The position numbers and the translations under genes were made by a program. A DNA stretch of 64,000 nt from Podospora pseudoanserina (Eukaryota; Ascomycota; Sordariomycetes; Sordariales; Podosporaceae), in NCBI RefSeq assembly GCF_035222485.1, contig NC_085920.1, positions 1,798,001 through 1,862,000 on the forward strand, read 5' to 3'. Below are positions 1 through 10,675 of this stretch, one piece after another. The notes under the pieces are model-generated. The model was not told the origin of the DNA. It saw nothing but the letters and a program-made list of their open reading frames with translations, and did not search any database. Positions within the stretch are counted from its first letter, which is position 1. The number at the start of each line of letters is the position of its first letter.

Positions 1-1268
1 CATTCTCACTTGCATGTGACGGGAAGGATCGGATAATGACGAGAGGTTTTCAATGTTAAGATAAAATGCCTCGTCGAAGAAGGGTGGCAAGAGAGCGCTT
101 TCAGGTAGTTAAAGGATATCTATTAAAGGCGTGGGTTATGGTTTCAGGTTTAACCAAGGTCACATAAGCTGGACTAGCTGATAGACCTGGTAGTATTTTT
201 GATAGTCATAGTTGGTACAATCAAAATCGGCGAAGTGGTATGAAGGAATTAATCTACCTACCTCTACATGTATCTACGTTGGCAACATGGCTAGGCCCGA
301 GGCCCTGAACATCATGACCATTGAGGTGGTGGAATCAGAGCAGTGAGACTAGGTACGTACGAGGGCACATTGTGAAGGTTGATATACCCCTTGCCTTCGC
401 CCCGCGGGCAAGGACGTCCTTTTAGGACGGCACACCGCCTCTTCCAAGCGGGAGTTTTTGTGCCCCATGCTTTTTTGGGATTGATACACTCTTTTTCTCT
501 CACGGAGAAAATAGTCCTATTGGCCAGTTGAATACACAAGAACTAAATAAGTAAGAAAGGGAAGGATCTAAATGTTGTTTGCTTTATCTTTTTAAGATAA
601 TGTTTGTTAATGTGAGAGGATAGATAGTTGCTCCGAGTTGCAGGGCTGACAGGTTGGTTGCTCCAAGGGTCTTGCCCTGCCCACACCTTAGATACCTACA
701 TGGCATTTTGTTCAGTTCTCCTCTGAAGTAGGTTCCTCCGATTACCTTACATCACCAACTTTAACCCGGGCACGACCTTTATTTAAAATAGTAAGAAAAC
801 ATATAAACTAACCACAATACTATAAATATACCCTCAACAGGGTCTCTGAATAAATATACCTGCGTGATAGTGGCTCGCTCGCAGGCCGCACTCTACGTAG
901 GACAAAGAAAAGACTCTATGGGCTCGCAGGCCACATAATAAGCACCTAATCGGCCTGATCAGAGGGCCAGAATTGCCTTCACGCGTGCAAGGCATAAAAA
1001 TATGAAGAAATAAAAGTCGATGTCCTGTCTAAAATAGAATGTCCGAAGCAAACCGCTTATATACATGACCCCTGAACCCCCGAATCCTCCGAGAGCCCCA
1101 CTTCCTTACTCAAACCCTCAGGCCTGTGGCCGCACCCCAAACCAGTGAGTGTAGAGGGTGGCGTTGGCTCAGTTTTACGTGGCAGCACACACGTTTAGTT
1201 CTCTTTATCATTCCGCGACTGTCCCACCATAAGTACCCATAAGTACTCACTTTTCCCAAAGTCCATTG
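1..1268. other. No recognisable gene
   Basis: I see no coding region with family features here. Base composition varies, with a short AT-rich patch around 780-850. Open frames are short and lack motifs. Confidence 0.5.
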
Positions 1269-1310
1269 GCTAGCAGTTCAATTATACCTGCTAGCAGTTC
1301 AATCATACCT
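1269..1310. repeat. 21-bp tandem duplication
   Basis: Two adjacent 21-bp units (1269-1289 and 1290-1310) beginning gctagcagttcaat differ at one base (T or C at unit position 15). This is a recent local duplication in noncoding sequence. No function is implied. Confidence 0.9.
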
Positions 1311-1650
1311 GTCACCTTTGGCTTATATCTACTTCCACACATCCTCAATGGGTTTACTACTAGTCTTTCACTCGTAATTCCTAGGGACTGACTTATGGTC
1401 TTACTCTCTCATTCCTTACACCTCTAAACTCCTACTAAAATTTACCGGGTTACTGCCGTTCTTTTCGTTCAAATATTGACCTAGCGTACACATGTGTCTT
1501 TTCATAATGTCAATGACAGAAGAAAAAACCACAGGAAACCCCCAGGCACGCAAGACACGCTAAACAGTGGCCCTGCCAACTGTAAAAAGATTAAAAGGTG
1601 TGGTTTCATTCCCCTATAAAGGAATATTATCAGCAACTACAATCCCAGAT

Positions 1651-2730
1651 CTACCCAAGCTTGTTCCACCAATCTTTACTCTGAAAATCCCATCGTCGAA
1701 TTGACTGCTGCCGGCTATATGGATTTTTTCCCAGATAAGAAAGTACCTGAGCGGCGATGATGCTCTCGCCATCAGCCAGGTCACAGTCAGGTGCCTGAGC
1801 TAGCAGCGCAGAGATATTGGTACGATCCCGCACCCAGGATGTACTGCGGGTTGACAAAAGCAGCGAGCAAGTCACCAACATTATCAATGGGCCTTCGCAG
1901 CCGCCGGATCAACGTTGTGGCAAGCCAGTGTGCAGGAGAAGACGTAGCTGGATTTTGAGCTAGGATTTCCGTGCCAAAGTCTTTCATCAGTGGTTCAGAA
2001 TCCCCAGCTGGGTCTTTGACAACACCAACACCCTCTTTGACATGAACAGCTCCAAGGCAGTCCAGCCGCGTGTGAACCAAGTTGAAAGGATCATGGTGAT
2101 ACAAGGGCTGCCGTCGTCGCTCCAGGGGAGGTTGACGAGGTTTGTATCGTGGATGATGGTGTATTCGGCGTTGGCGTAGTTTTCGTGCATATTGTTGAGA
2201 GCTAGCCGTCGAGCCTTGGTGGCGCTCTCGATGGCTGGCAATGCGACATTTGAAGGCAGGAGCTGGTGGTTCCATCGACCGAATCCCCTGGGGCCAAGCC
2301 CAAGATGGGATTGGATCCTTGCCATCCAGTAGATAAGATTCGATACTTCAGCCAGATCGACCGGGTAAGGATCGTTATTCACATAGGGAATGAGGTGCTG
2401 TTCGTGATTCCCGGCCTGCACGCACATCTTGAGTGCCATACACAACCTTTCAACCAAGATGTTGATCTGAGACCGTCGTTCGGTGTGGAGGAGGGCGGTC
2501 TGGCAACGCATTCCTGTTTAGGCCCAGCGCCGGAAGGCTTTTCATCTACATCTGGGGGCAGCTCCTTCTATCTTTGACCGCAGCTGTTGGCATGTACGAC
2601 TCTTGCAATCACGAAGCCCCGCCTGCAAGGCAGCCAGGGCGATCTGGGATAAGAAGTCTATCTTTAGCTCAGTTGCATCCTCATGCAGCTCTGCAGCCAA
2701 ATCTTCGACTTCCAAGTCAAACTTTGACAC
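1651..2730 (-). pseudogene. HET-domain-like (heterokaryon incompatibility family) gene remnant
   Basis: Minus-strand open frames carry pieces that read like one protein of the fungal HET-like family. They include the signature WFTRGWTALELFMSKRVLVL near 2000-2060, a following segment resembling the family's RRLRRPIDNVGDLL stretch, and then TSWVRDRTNISALL. These pieces follow each other in the right order but lie in different reading frames, and no splice sites I found join them. An upstream frame (2542-2730) with a helical, acidic N-terminus may belong to the same gene. HET proteins are cytoplasmic non-self-recognition factors, and such genes are numerous and often decayed in filamentous ascomycetes. 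The neighbouring AT-rich sequence fits a region under mutation. The family call rests on the RGWTALELF motif alone; it could be an uncharacterised relative. Confidence 0.35.
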
Positions 2731-2984
2731 ATCTGGGTGTTGGGGAGTGCGAAGCCTTGTAATGCCCCCGGGGGTATATGGTAGAGGTCGAGTGCAAACT
2801 CTACTACAGAGTACTATAGTGGCATTACAGAAGGCTAGTGCTACAAATACAGAAGTTCACCTACTATTGCTCTGTCTTATAGTCCTGTAAGGCACTAGAG
2901 CCCACGCACACCCAAAAGTAAGCTACTGGTACCGTGTGGCAAGTTTCCGCTGCGCCGTGAGCACCAAAGTGCTCTACCGTTATA

Positions 2985-3258
2985 GGTCCCTTAGGCCTGT
3001 ATATTAACTCAACCTTTTAACAGTATATAAATTAAATAATACTAAAAAATATAAGTTAAGGTAATAAGTAAATTGAGATATATTTTACATTAAATAAAGA
3101 AGAAATTAAGTTAACAAGTATAAATTTTAAGTGTTTGAAAAGAATCTCGGAAAGCTTTTATATAGTAATACTACCTAATAAATAGAGTAAGTATATATTA
3201 AGTAATCTCTATGTAGAATAAAAATCAAGAAATCTCTAAATATTCTTTATATAAAATT
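2985..3258. repeat. AT-rich, TpA-rich island (RIP-like)
   Basis: This stretch is strongly AT-rich and full of TA dinucleotides, with runs such as tatataaattaaataata. Its composition contrasts sharply with the gene-bearing DNA around it. A second similar patch covers about 3690-3900. In Sordariomycetes such islands usually result from repeat-induced point mutation of old repeats. I cannot identify the original element. Confidence 0.55.
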
Positions 3259-3700
3259 GTCACAGTTAACCTAACGGCAGGCCGCGTAGTGTGTGGGGCG
3301 CGGGACGTCCCTAGCTAATCACTAAGGAAGTCAGGGGACAGCCAATCAGGGCTGGCCAGAAGTGCTATGGCGCCAAGAACCACGAGCACTCTGCAGGATG
3401 CAAGATGCTCGGGGTGATCGAAGGCATAGCACGGCGAGCACTCTGCAGGATGCAATGTGCTAGGAGTAATCGGGCCATAGCAGGGTGAGCACTTCGGGGT
3501 CCCAAGGTCTATATATACGGAGGAACTGGTTGGCGTGGATAGACAGTTCCGCAGTATGCAATTCAAGCTTGTATTCACGGGATCTAGTGTTTACATTGAG
3601 ACATCTTGTTGTGCACTGTTTAGCTGCACCGAACCAGGATTATTCAGAAGTGCCTTCGACCAGTATCCCTTCCAGAGGTTCTGGATAGGGGTTCGTCATA
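3259..3700. mobile_element. Possible solo LTR-like fossil
   Basis: A GC-richer block sits between two AT-rich islands. It starts TGTCACAG, contains an internal tandem repeat and a TATATATA box near 3510, followed by a transcript-leader-like stretch. This layout resembles a solo long terminal repeat of unknown family. I found no coding parts, no second copy and no target-site duplication, so the call is tentative. It would be an old, broken element. Confidence 0.2.
3384..3500. repeat. About 52-bp tandem repeat, 2.3 copies
   Basis: Copies begin with gagcactctgcaggatgcaa at 3384 and 3436, and a partial third copy begins at 3487 (gagcactt). Spacing is 52 and 51 bp. The copies have diverged at several positions. 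Confidence 0.75.
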
Positions 3701-3900
3701 AAAATATATAAATTTTAAATCATTCCTACATAAAGTAAATATACTTTGAATAGCTCCTAAATAAAGCGAATATACCTAAATATACCCCAAGTAAAGTAAG
3801 TAAACTCAAACCAAATTTTGAGCTAAGCAAGTATGCCTTAAATAAACGATGTGGTAGGTAAGTAAACGGAAACTGAAGATGAGCCGGTCCTAAGCTCCGA

Positions 3901-5161
3901 TTAATTTTATTTGTATAAAGCGGCGAGGAGTTACGTAGCTAATTAAGACTAGATTCTGGTATTGTCATAGGACTAACGGCAGACGATTGTAATGGGACAG
4001 TAAGTGCATTACCAAACAACACTCTTATAGGGGGGTGCCGATATCTTCTGACAGATCTCCCCCTGTTCTATTCGCCCCAGTTTGGCTGCTGTCATAGCAC
4101 TCGTCTGCGTCTATCTCATCTTTTTCGAAAGTGCTTTCCTCCAACATTGATATCCAAAGTTCGTTGGTGTATTGATCGGTGCTGTTCTTCGGGTGGGTCA
4201 TTTTGATCTCGTGTGAAAAGACTCTGTTCAGCATGGTGCCTTTCCGAGGAGCTTGGAATGGATGTGGGTTGACTTCAAGATCCACATCTGTGGAAAAAGT
4301 ACCTCTATATACATGGTCAAGTATTTACCGTGAGCAATTGTCGAGGTCTCCAGTCCCACAACCCAGCTTTGGTCGTTCTCATGAAACAACATGGTTACCT
4401 ACTATCCGGCCTGGTCAAGGTCGCTGCTTCGTCCATACAATCCGCGAGGACATCGTGAAGGCACCGCAGTAGTGACAGTGCGAGGTCCCAACAGACTGGA
4501 CAGACGTAAGTTAGGCATCTTTAGCAGCAGGGGTGTTTGTGCAGCTAATGGCATGGTGAAGCCGGTGATGGCACGCAGATGCTGCTGCACCACAACGCCT
4601 TGGGGGCTTGTCGGTGGTGGCACGGCAGCGTTTACTGGCAGCAACATCTGCTTCGACTTTTCAGGGATATCCTTCGTCTGGCATAGAGGTTACCTGCTTT
4701 CACCTTGAAGCGGATCACAAGTCTTTCGCGGAGATGAATAGGGGATTATTACTCTGTTTGGGGTTAAGGTTTCCTTCGGTGATATCAGGGGTCGATTCTT
4801 TGACAATGTCACGGGAGCAAGAAACGCCGCCAAAAAAGGTATATATGGCTACTCTTCCGTCTATCAAAAAATGGAAACATTCCTATTGGTTCTTCTCGTT
4901 AAAGCTATCACTATATATGAGCTTGGCATAAAAATCGCAGGGAATATAGAGGGTGGGAATTTAGGCAAATATCACGATCACCGTTCATCACGTTCCATCA
5001 CCCAGATTGGCGAGAGTTGAAACGAGGAAGACACGGTAATCTTTTCAATATGCAGTGTTGTTTGATTCAATGAGATGAACTCCTACTTTATTTTCACATC
5101 TCAAGTTCACTTCACATGTGCTTTTGTTCTCATCCAGATTGCCAAAGCCTTGTAAGTGACC
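3901..5161. other. No recognisable gene
   Basis: Short open frames occur on both strands, such as a minus frame at 4025-4285 and another at 4402-4647. None shows a family motif, signal peptide or supporting splice sites. The right part is presumably the promoter of the SET-domain gene. Confidence 0.5.
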
Positions 5162-6552
5162 ATGTATCAACTCCGACCTCTTCTCCTATTCTCTCTTGGT
5201 GTCCTTGTGACAGCCGTACGGGGAGACAATTCAGAGGATTCCAAGAATGCGATTCCAGAAGTCAACTTTGACCTAGAGGGGGAACACGCTGGTGAACTCC
5301 CCTCACCATGGGAAGGCCCCTCTCACTGTGTCTCTGGGGACCATTGCCTCTACTTCAACCCAGAAGGCAACGATCACAACGGCCAGGTCCTCATCACAAC
5401 GCCAAATTATGCCTACTTCACAGCAACGTTCCCCAAGATCACTTCCGAAACCCAAATCTCACCTGATTCCTTCCACCTGGCTCCCATCCCAGGAAAAGGG
5501 AATGGATTCGTGGCAGGCCGGCTGATCAAAAAGGGCGAGGTGATCATGCAACGGCAGCCCTCTTTCTTGGTGCATGCCGACGCGCATATCGACATGAAGC
5601 CCGAGGTGCAGGAGAAGATCTACCAGATTGCACTGTCAAAGCTGTCCAAGGACGCCCAGGAAAAGTTCTTGTCGCAGTTCGGCGATGGTGTCAGGGCCAA
5701 GATCGATAAGAACAGCTTCCGGATCGTGATTGATCCATCCGGTGATAAGGAGAGCGGGCACTTGGGTGTGTTTGTGGATGTTAGTGGGTTCAACCATGAT
5801 TGCAGGCCAAAGTAAGTGTTGCTGGTTGACTTCAACCATGGATGGAGAATGCTAACAAAAGCTGAAGCGTTCATTACCGCATCACCAACACCACTCACAC
5901 CACCGTTGCCGTTCGGGACATCCACCCTGGAGACGAGCTGACTATCAGCTACATTTACGGCATCGCTCGCAGGTCCACCCGCCAAAAGGAGCTGCAAGAC
6001 TGGGGCTTCGAGTGCACTTGCTCTCAATGCACCCTCAACAGCCTTGAAACCGCCGCCTCCGACGCCAGAGTCAAGGAGATCAAACGTCTTGAGGAGGAAA
6101 TTGAGGACAAGATGTCCAGAAGAGGGGAAGATATCAAGCCTGAGATGGGAGGAAAGTTGGTGGACATGTATCTTGAGGAAAAGCTCTTTGCCTATCTGGC
6201 ACCGACATACGTGAGAGCTGCGCTGATTTACAGCATGTTTGGGAACGAGGCGAAAGCAAAGGAATATGCCGAGGAAGCTGTAGATGCATTGACAAGAGAG
6301 TATGGAACCCATGCAAAGGATATCCAGAGTATGCGGGAACTTGCAGCCGACGTCAAAGGGCATTGGAGTTGGGGGATCAAGGTTGTGAGTGAGGAGAAGG
6401 AACAAAAGACGTGGAAGTTGGGGCAAGGGAAGGGAAAGAAGAATGAGACGGGTGAAGCCGGCGCCAAGAAGGAGAGAAAGATCAGAGAGAAGATTGGGAA
6501 GAAGGCTGGAAAGACAGTTAAGGAGGCAAAGGCGAAGAAGGATGAACTGTAG
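5162..6552 (+). CDS. SET-domain protein with signal peptide and C-terminal KDEL
   Basis: Two exons (5162-5811 and 5868-6552) encode 444 aa. The intron has GTAAGT, a gctaac branch site and an AAG acceptor, and it splits the Asn codon of FNHDCRPN, a core SET motif (about residue 217). SET pieces are visible in order: GNGFVAGRLIKKGEV (about 114-126), HDCRPN-VHYR (about 212-221), and ELTISYIYG. A cysteine cluster CTCSQC follows at the post-SET position. SET domains normally methylate lysines in the nucleus or cytosol. Here residues 1-21 look like a cleavable signal peptide (MYQLRPLLLFSLGVLV) and the protein ends in a Lys-rich tail finishing KKDEL, an ER-retrieval signal. ER-lumen location is therefore inferred. 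I chose the ATG at 5162 because it gives the signal peptide directly. The substrate is unknown. Confidence 0.85.
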
Positions 6553-7115
6553 AGGGTGGCGGACACAGACCTGAGACAGCCGAAAAGAATTTTGTTGAAC
6601 AAATCGTAACGCTTCATGGTCGTTTGTTCTACAAAGGTTTTGACTTACATCGGGTTGCAGCGAGTGGTGTTTGGTGTCACTTGCAGTTGTTGAAAGTGGG
6701 CCGGTCCATTGCACTGCGCTTGCTCATTTGCATCATTTGGCGGTCAGCTTTCCCTCTCCAGCCCTTTTGAATTCCCCGTGAAACGTTTAATCTAATCTCT
6801 TATCAAACAAAACCCCCGTCACATGCTTTCGGCGATTCCCCAGCTTCCCCGCGCGTCATCTGGTCATCCCGCCATCCCATCTCAACTTTCATCGAGGGGG
6901 TTGACCCAGCTCACTGATCAGACTGACCGAAAGGTACCGCAGCGCAGGTAAGTATTGGTCCCCAATATGCTGAGAGAAACATTTTTCCAAAATCCTAGAA
7001 GTTGTAGGGATATCCTGGAACAGGATTCTACACATCACCCGACCGAACAGCCACAGGCCTTTCGCACACCACTCATCACACAACCTGACCTACCATATCT
7101 ACCCATCATCACAAG

Positions 7116-7938
7116 ATGAGTAGTCGCGTTTGTATCAGCTGCAGTTGCAGTCTGCCCAGGTCGTCCTACACCGCCAACCAGTATTCAAGGGGTGAGGGCG
7201 ATTCGCGTTGTGCTGCTTGTGTCCACAGCCACCGAAACGATACACCGACCGCCATCCAAAGTGACAGTGGCCGTTACAACAGGGCTAACGAGGCGAAGTT
7301 CACCCAAAATTCCATGGCTAACCCCTTTGCGCAAGGCGCCTTCCGCTGGGTCGCCAAAGAAGCATATGTGGACGGTGAGCGCCAAGGTCAGGCTTGTGTT
7401 TGCAAGTGGTTCAAGGCCGGCGGAACTATTGACAGCGATTATTTCACTCTCGACATCAAGGCCGTGGACAAGGCGTCGGAGATCATCAATCACTTCAATC
7501 AGCTGAACATACTGAACAAGACTGTGAAGGTAAACGTACCGGAGGTTTGGGTCGGGGGGGGATAACAGCCGGGTGGGCCAGAAAAGCCTCGTTGAACCAT
7601 TCATTCAGAATTACCAGGAGTTCAATAGCAACTCAGGTTGGACTGATGAGTCCAAACCATGGGCGTTGGCAATGCAGGCGTTGAGCCATTTCAGCTACCA
7701 CATTTCAGGGGGAAACTTTGTTCTCTGTGATCTCCAAGGAGGCATCTACCAAAACGAAGTTGTCTTGACCGATCCCGTCATTCTATCCCCAACTCAACAG
7801 TACGGTGTCACAGATCTCGGCCCCAATGGCATCAGTTCCTTTTTCAGCCAGCACGTTTGCAATAAGTACTGTTGCCCTACTCGGACTGCCCCACGCAACC
7901 CGGTTCGGCACTTTAGCCCGGTCCTGGTACTTCGATGA
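7116..7938 (+). pseudogene. Alpha-kinase (MHCK/EF2K family) domain gene, copy 1, frame broken
   Basis: The first part (7116-7562) has an N-terminal Cys-rich CISCSC segment, then RWVAKEAYVDGERQGQACVCKWF and LDIKAVDKASEII, typical of the N-lobe of fungal alpha-kinases. The C-lobe follows in another frame from about 7558 to 7938: HFSYHISGGNFVLCDLQGG with the catalytic Asp, LTDPVILS, then GVTDLGPNGISSFF..H.CNKYC, the zinc-binding end of the domain. The two halves meet at a run of nine G, where a one-base difference would shift the frame, and no intron fits. All key residues are present, so the break may be recent or a sequencing error in the G run. Alpha-kinases phosphorylate Ser/Thr in cytosolic proteins. 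Large lineage-specific expansions occur in fungi. Confidence 0.75.
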
Positions 7939-8153
7939 TGGCGCGTCGTGTCCCGACGGCTGGTTCAAAACCCACCAACACACGGTACTTTCTCTAGATT
8001 TGAAGAAGCACGCCGCCGTGCAGGACGAGCCAGGGCAACACCTTTGGCCCCTTATTGTGAGAACGAAAGCTACAGGAACTAGGAAATGAGAACGGGAATA
8101 GACCGGCCATGTAAAAAACAAGTAGCGCAATGAAGAAATTATCGGGTGGACTG

Positions 8154-9142
8154 TCAGGACATTATGACAAAATGGCAGCTCTTTTGGATTTCCCTCCGAT
8201 ATACCAAAAAACGAATCTTCGTGAGGAGTGAGCTCCCATCATCTCTATCTCTGGTATGTGCTGATGGAGGCCACAAACGGTACAAAACAGGTGCTGTGTA
8301 TGAAAGTTACAACTGGCATCTCGACATCAAAGCCGTGAACAAAGCCCTCGAGATCGTCTGGCTCTTCAACGAGTTCAAGGTTATCAACTTTGGAGTCAAA
8401 CTGAACACACCTGGCGTATGAACGGCCAATGAGGCTTCTAGTCCAGAGTGGCGAGGCCAGACAACCCTTCTCGGGCCATTCATTGAGAATCACCAAAAGT
8501 TCAACACCAATCTTGGGTGGGTAACCGATGATCGTAGGCCTTGGCCTCTCGCCATGCAAGCTCTGAGCCATTTTAGCTATCACATCACCGGCGGGCAGTA
8601 CGTGCTTTGCAACCTTCAGGGCGGTGTTTATTCGCACGAGGTTATCCTGGCGGATCTTGTTATCCTCTCGCACAAGAAGGAGTTTGGCGTGACTGATTTG
8701 GGGTCTGATGGGATAAGCAACTTTTTCAGGAAGCACGTCTGCAACGGGTTTTGTCTGCGTGATTGGCCCCGGCCAGCGGAATCAATGTGGTACTTTGATC
8801 CAGTTCCTGGATCGACGAAGATGAGGCACAGGGCTACGGACAGGACGGCTTATTCTCTTCCTGCACCGTCGTATTGGCCTTGGCTTCATGGTCCAGTGTC
8901 TGTTTTACCGAGGAGAGAAACCGTGGGGGAACAGGTGGTGTCGTCATGAGGATCTTGACAGGTGTGAGTGGAAGTGTTGATCGAGAAGGAAGTCGGAATA
9001 CGTTGGGATGGTGAAAGCCGGGCTGGATAACGAACTGGATCACGGTGTCACGACTCACGAGATAAATAGCCAAAGTCAGAATGGAAATTATGACAAGATG
9101 CCAGCTCTTTTTTATCCTCGATATCTATCCCAAAAATGCTCT
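8154..9142. repeat. Direct repeat flanking kinase copy 2
   Basis: The sequence near 8154-8206 (attatgacaaaatggcagct, then a Phe/Pro-rich stretch and ccaaaaa) recurs near 9088-9140 as attatgacaagatgccagct with the same layout. Each lies just downstream of an alpha-kinase copy. This marks a tandem segmental duplication with a unit of roughly 0.93 kb. Confidence 0.55.
8217..8949 (+). pseudogene. Alpha-kinase domain gene, tandem copy 2, degenerate
   Basis: A diverged tandem copy of the preceding kinase lies in one frame interrupted by a single TGA at 8419-8421. It contains LDIKAVNKALEIV, FIENHQKFNTNLGW, ALSHFSYHITGGQYVL, then GVTDLGSDGISNFF..H.CNGFC. Compared with copy 1, the catalytic CDLQGG has become CNLQGG (Asp to Asn) and LTDPVILS has become LADLVILS. 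The N-terminal lobe (RWVAK, GERQGQA) is missing. With a lost catalytic Asp, a stop and a truncated front it is almost certainly inactive. A segment after the gene resembles a segment after copy 1, so the duplication included flanking DNA. Confidence 0.75.
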
Positions 9143-9298
9143 TGACTCATCTGCTCGAAATCCTAAAGCAGCACTAACAAAGCCGCCAAACATGAAGCCA
9201 TACCAAAACCCCAGATTACCTCGGCAAGTTTGCAAACAGGCGTCACCGGTAGTCGAGTCTATGATTATGATGACAGTTAGCTTCCAGGAGCAACCTCA

Positions 9299-10675
9299 TT
9301 ACCGCATAAAAACTTCCGGAAGCATTCCTTGTTGGGGAATCGGTTGGGGCATCGGTTGGGGCATCGGTCGAGGCATTCCCGGGTGCGGTAAGGGTTGCCC
9401 AGGAGGTGGCCCATGGCCCACAAGGAATCCTTGAGGCCCTGAATGCATTCGCATCTGACCACCAGGTGGTGGCCCCTTCCCATCCCCGAGCAGGATACTT
9501 CCACGAAAATGGTCGACTAACTTTTCACCCCCACCATACTCGCTCGACTCCCTGTCAAAGTCCATGTCTGGACCCCCAAAGTGGTGGCTGCGCGGGTCCT
9601 TGACAATGCACCAAGTCGCTCTCAGCCCCAGCAACCCCATCCACATCCAATTCCACCAAAACCAAACAAGAATCATCATGCCTACCGAAACCACTTGCTC
9701 CCCTGTGTGGCCGTGATACCGTACCTGTCCAAATGGTTCTGGGTATGACGAGTTTGTATTTAAACGTCCTCTACAGTAACAACGTGGTTGTACTGGTCAG
9801 GGGGTGGGCGGTCTCTACACACCTGAATTTGGTTTGTCGCGACGGATGCCATGCTAGAACCTGAGATGCCGCTCAATAGCCCCAACAGCGCAGATACAAT
9901 CGAAGCAATCCAGTGCGACGATATGATGATCTTGTGACGGTTACTGCTGTCATTTTTATGAATGGGTGGGTTGTAAATCGAGAACCAAGTGGTGAAGAAC
10001 TCGAAGATTCCTTGGATGCCAGTGGCAATGGTGAACGTCAAGGTGAAGGCGTTGTGGGCACCGTACAAGGTCTTCAGGTTGGCCTTCACATTCCCGGCAT
10101 CGGCGAAGCCCTCAATCGCGCCGTTGATGAGTTTCATTAACAGCTCGTAGAATTCGATGCTTTCTGTCAAGGATCATTCTTAATCACAGGGTTCCTTCAG
10201 GGAACTGTTACGACAAAGAAAACAGTACCGTCGGTGAAGTATCCAGTTACACAGTTTTGGACTTCTCTGTGTGAAGCAGGGTCATCTGGACTCGGCAAGA
10301 ACCAGCCCATGCATATTCCAGTTCCGTGCAATGAGTAGAAGTCGTATGGCGGTCCCTCACGTTGAGGAATGTCTACAGGCAAGTTCGGGGATCAAGGGAA
10401 AGCCTTGGTGTAGTCGAAATTTTGAGGTGAGAACAAGACTTGGACCAGTCGGTGATAGAAGTTGTGTTAAGCTGTAAGATGCTTAGCATACGCAGTGCAA
10501 ATACGCGCAAGATTCTTCCCGGTAAGATTTCGTAGTCCTCCATGATATTCCATGTGCGCCCTGCGAAGGCCATTATGCCGGTAGTAGAAGCGCCGAGGGA
10601 AAGGAACAATGGTACCAGCCCCCTATTCCATTTCCTCTGTTTGAATGGGTAGCAGGGTCCATGGCGCATACTCAT
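9299..10675 (-). CDS. Predicted multi-pass membrane protein with Gly/Pro/Met-rich tail (multi-exon)
   Basis: On the minus strand, well-fitting exons are about 10370-10229, 10163-9823 and 9724-9299. Introns of 65 bp (10164-10228, GTACTG..ACAG) and 98 bp (9725-9822, CAG|GTGTGT..ACAG) keep the phase. The product has several hydrophobic segments (GAHNAFTLTFTIATG, HWIASIVSALLGLLSGISG, MMILVWFWWNWMWMGLLGL), then a hydrophilic tail with PPPGQ and repeated PMPQ. An upstream frame (10675 to about 10430) with GLVPLFLSLGASTTGIMAFAG probably supplies the first exon, but I could not find a clean splice joining it. That leaves either a missed intron or decay at the 5' end. The family is unknown. Several membrane spans suggest a location in a cell membrane. 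Confidence 0.45.

Noticed and set aside
5620-6714. 364-aa minus-strand open frame
   Set aside because: It overlaps the SET-domain exons in antisense and is Leu/Ser-rich without motifs, as expected opposite a Lys/Glu-rich coding region.
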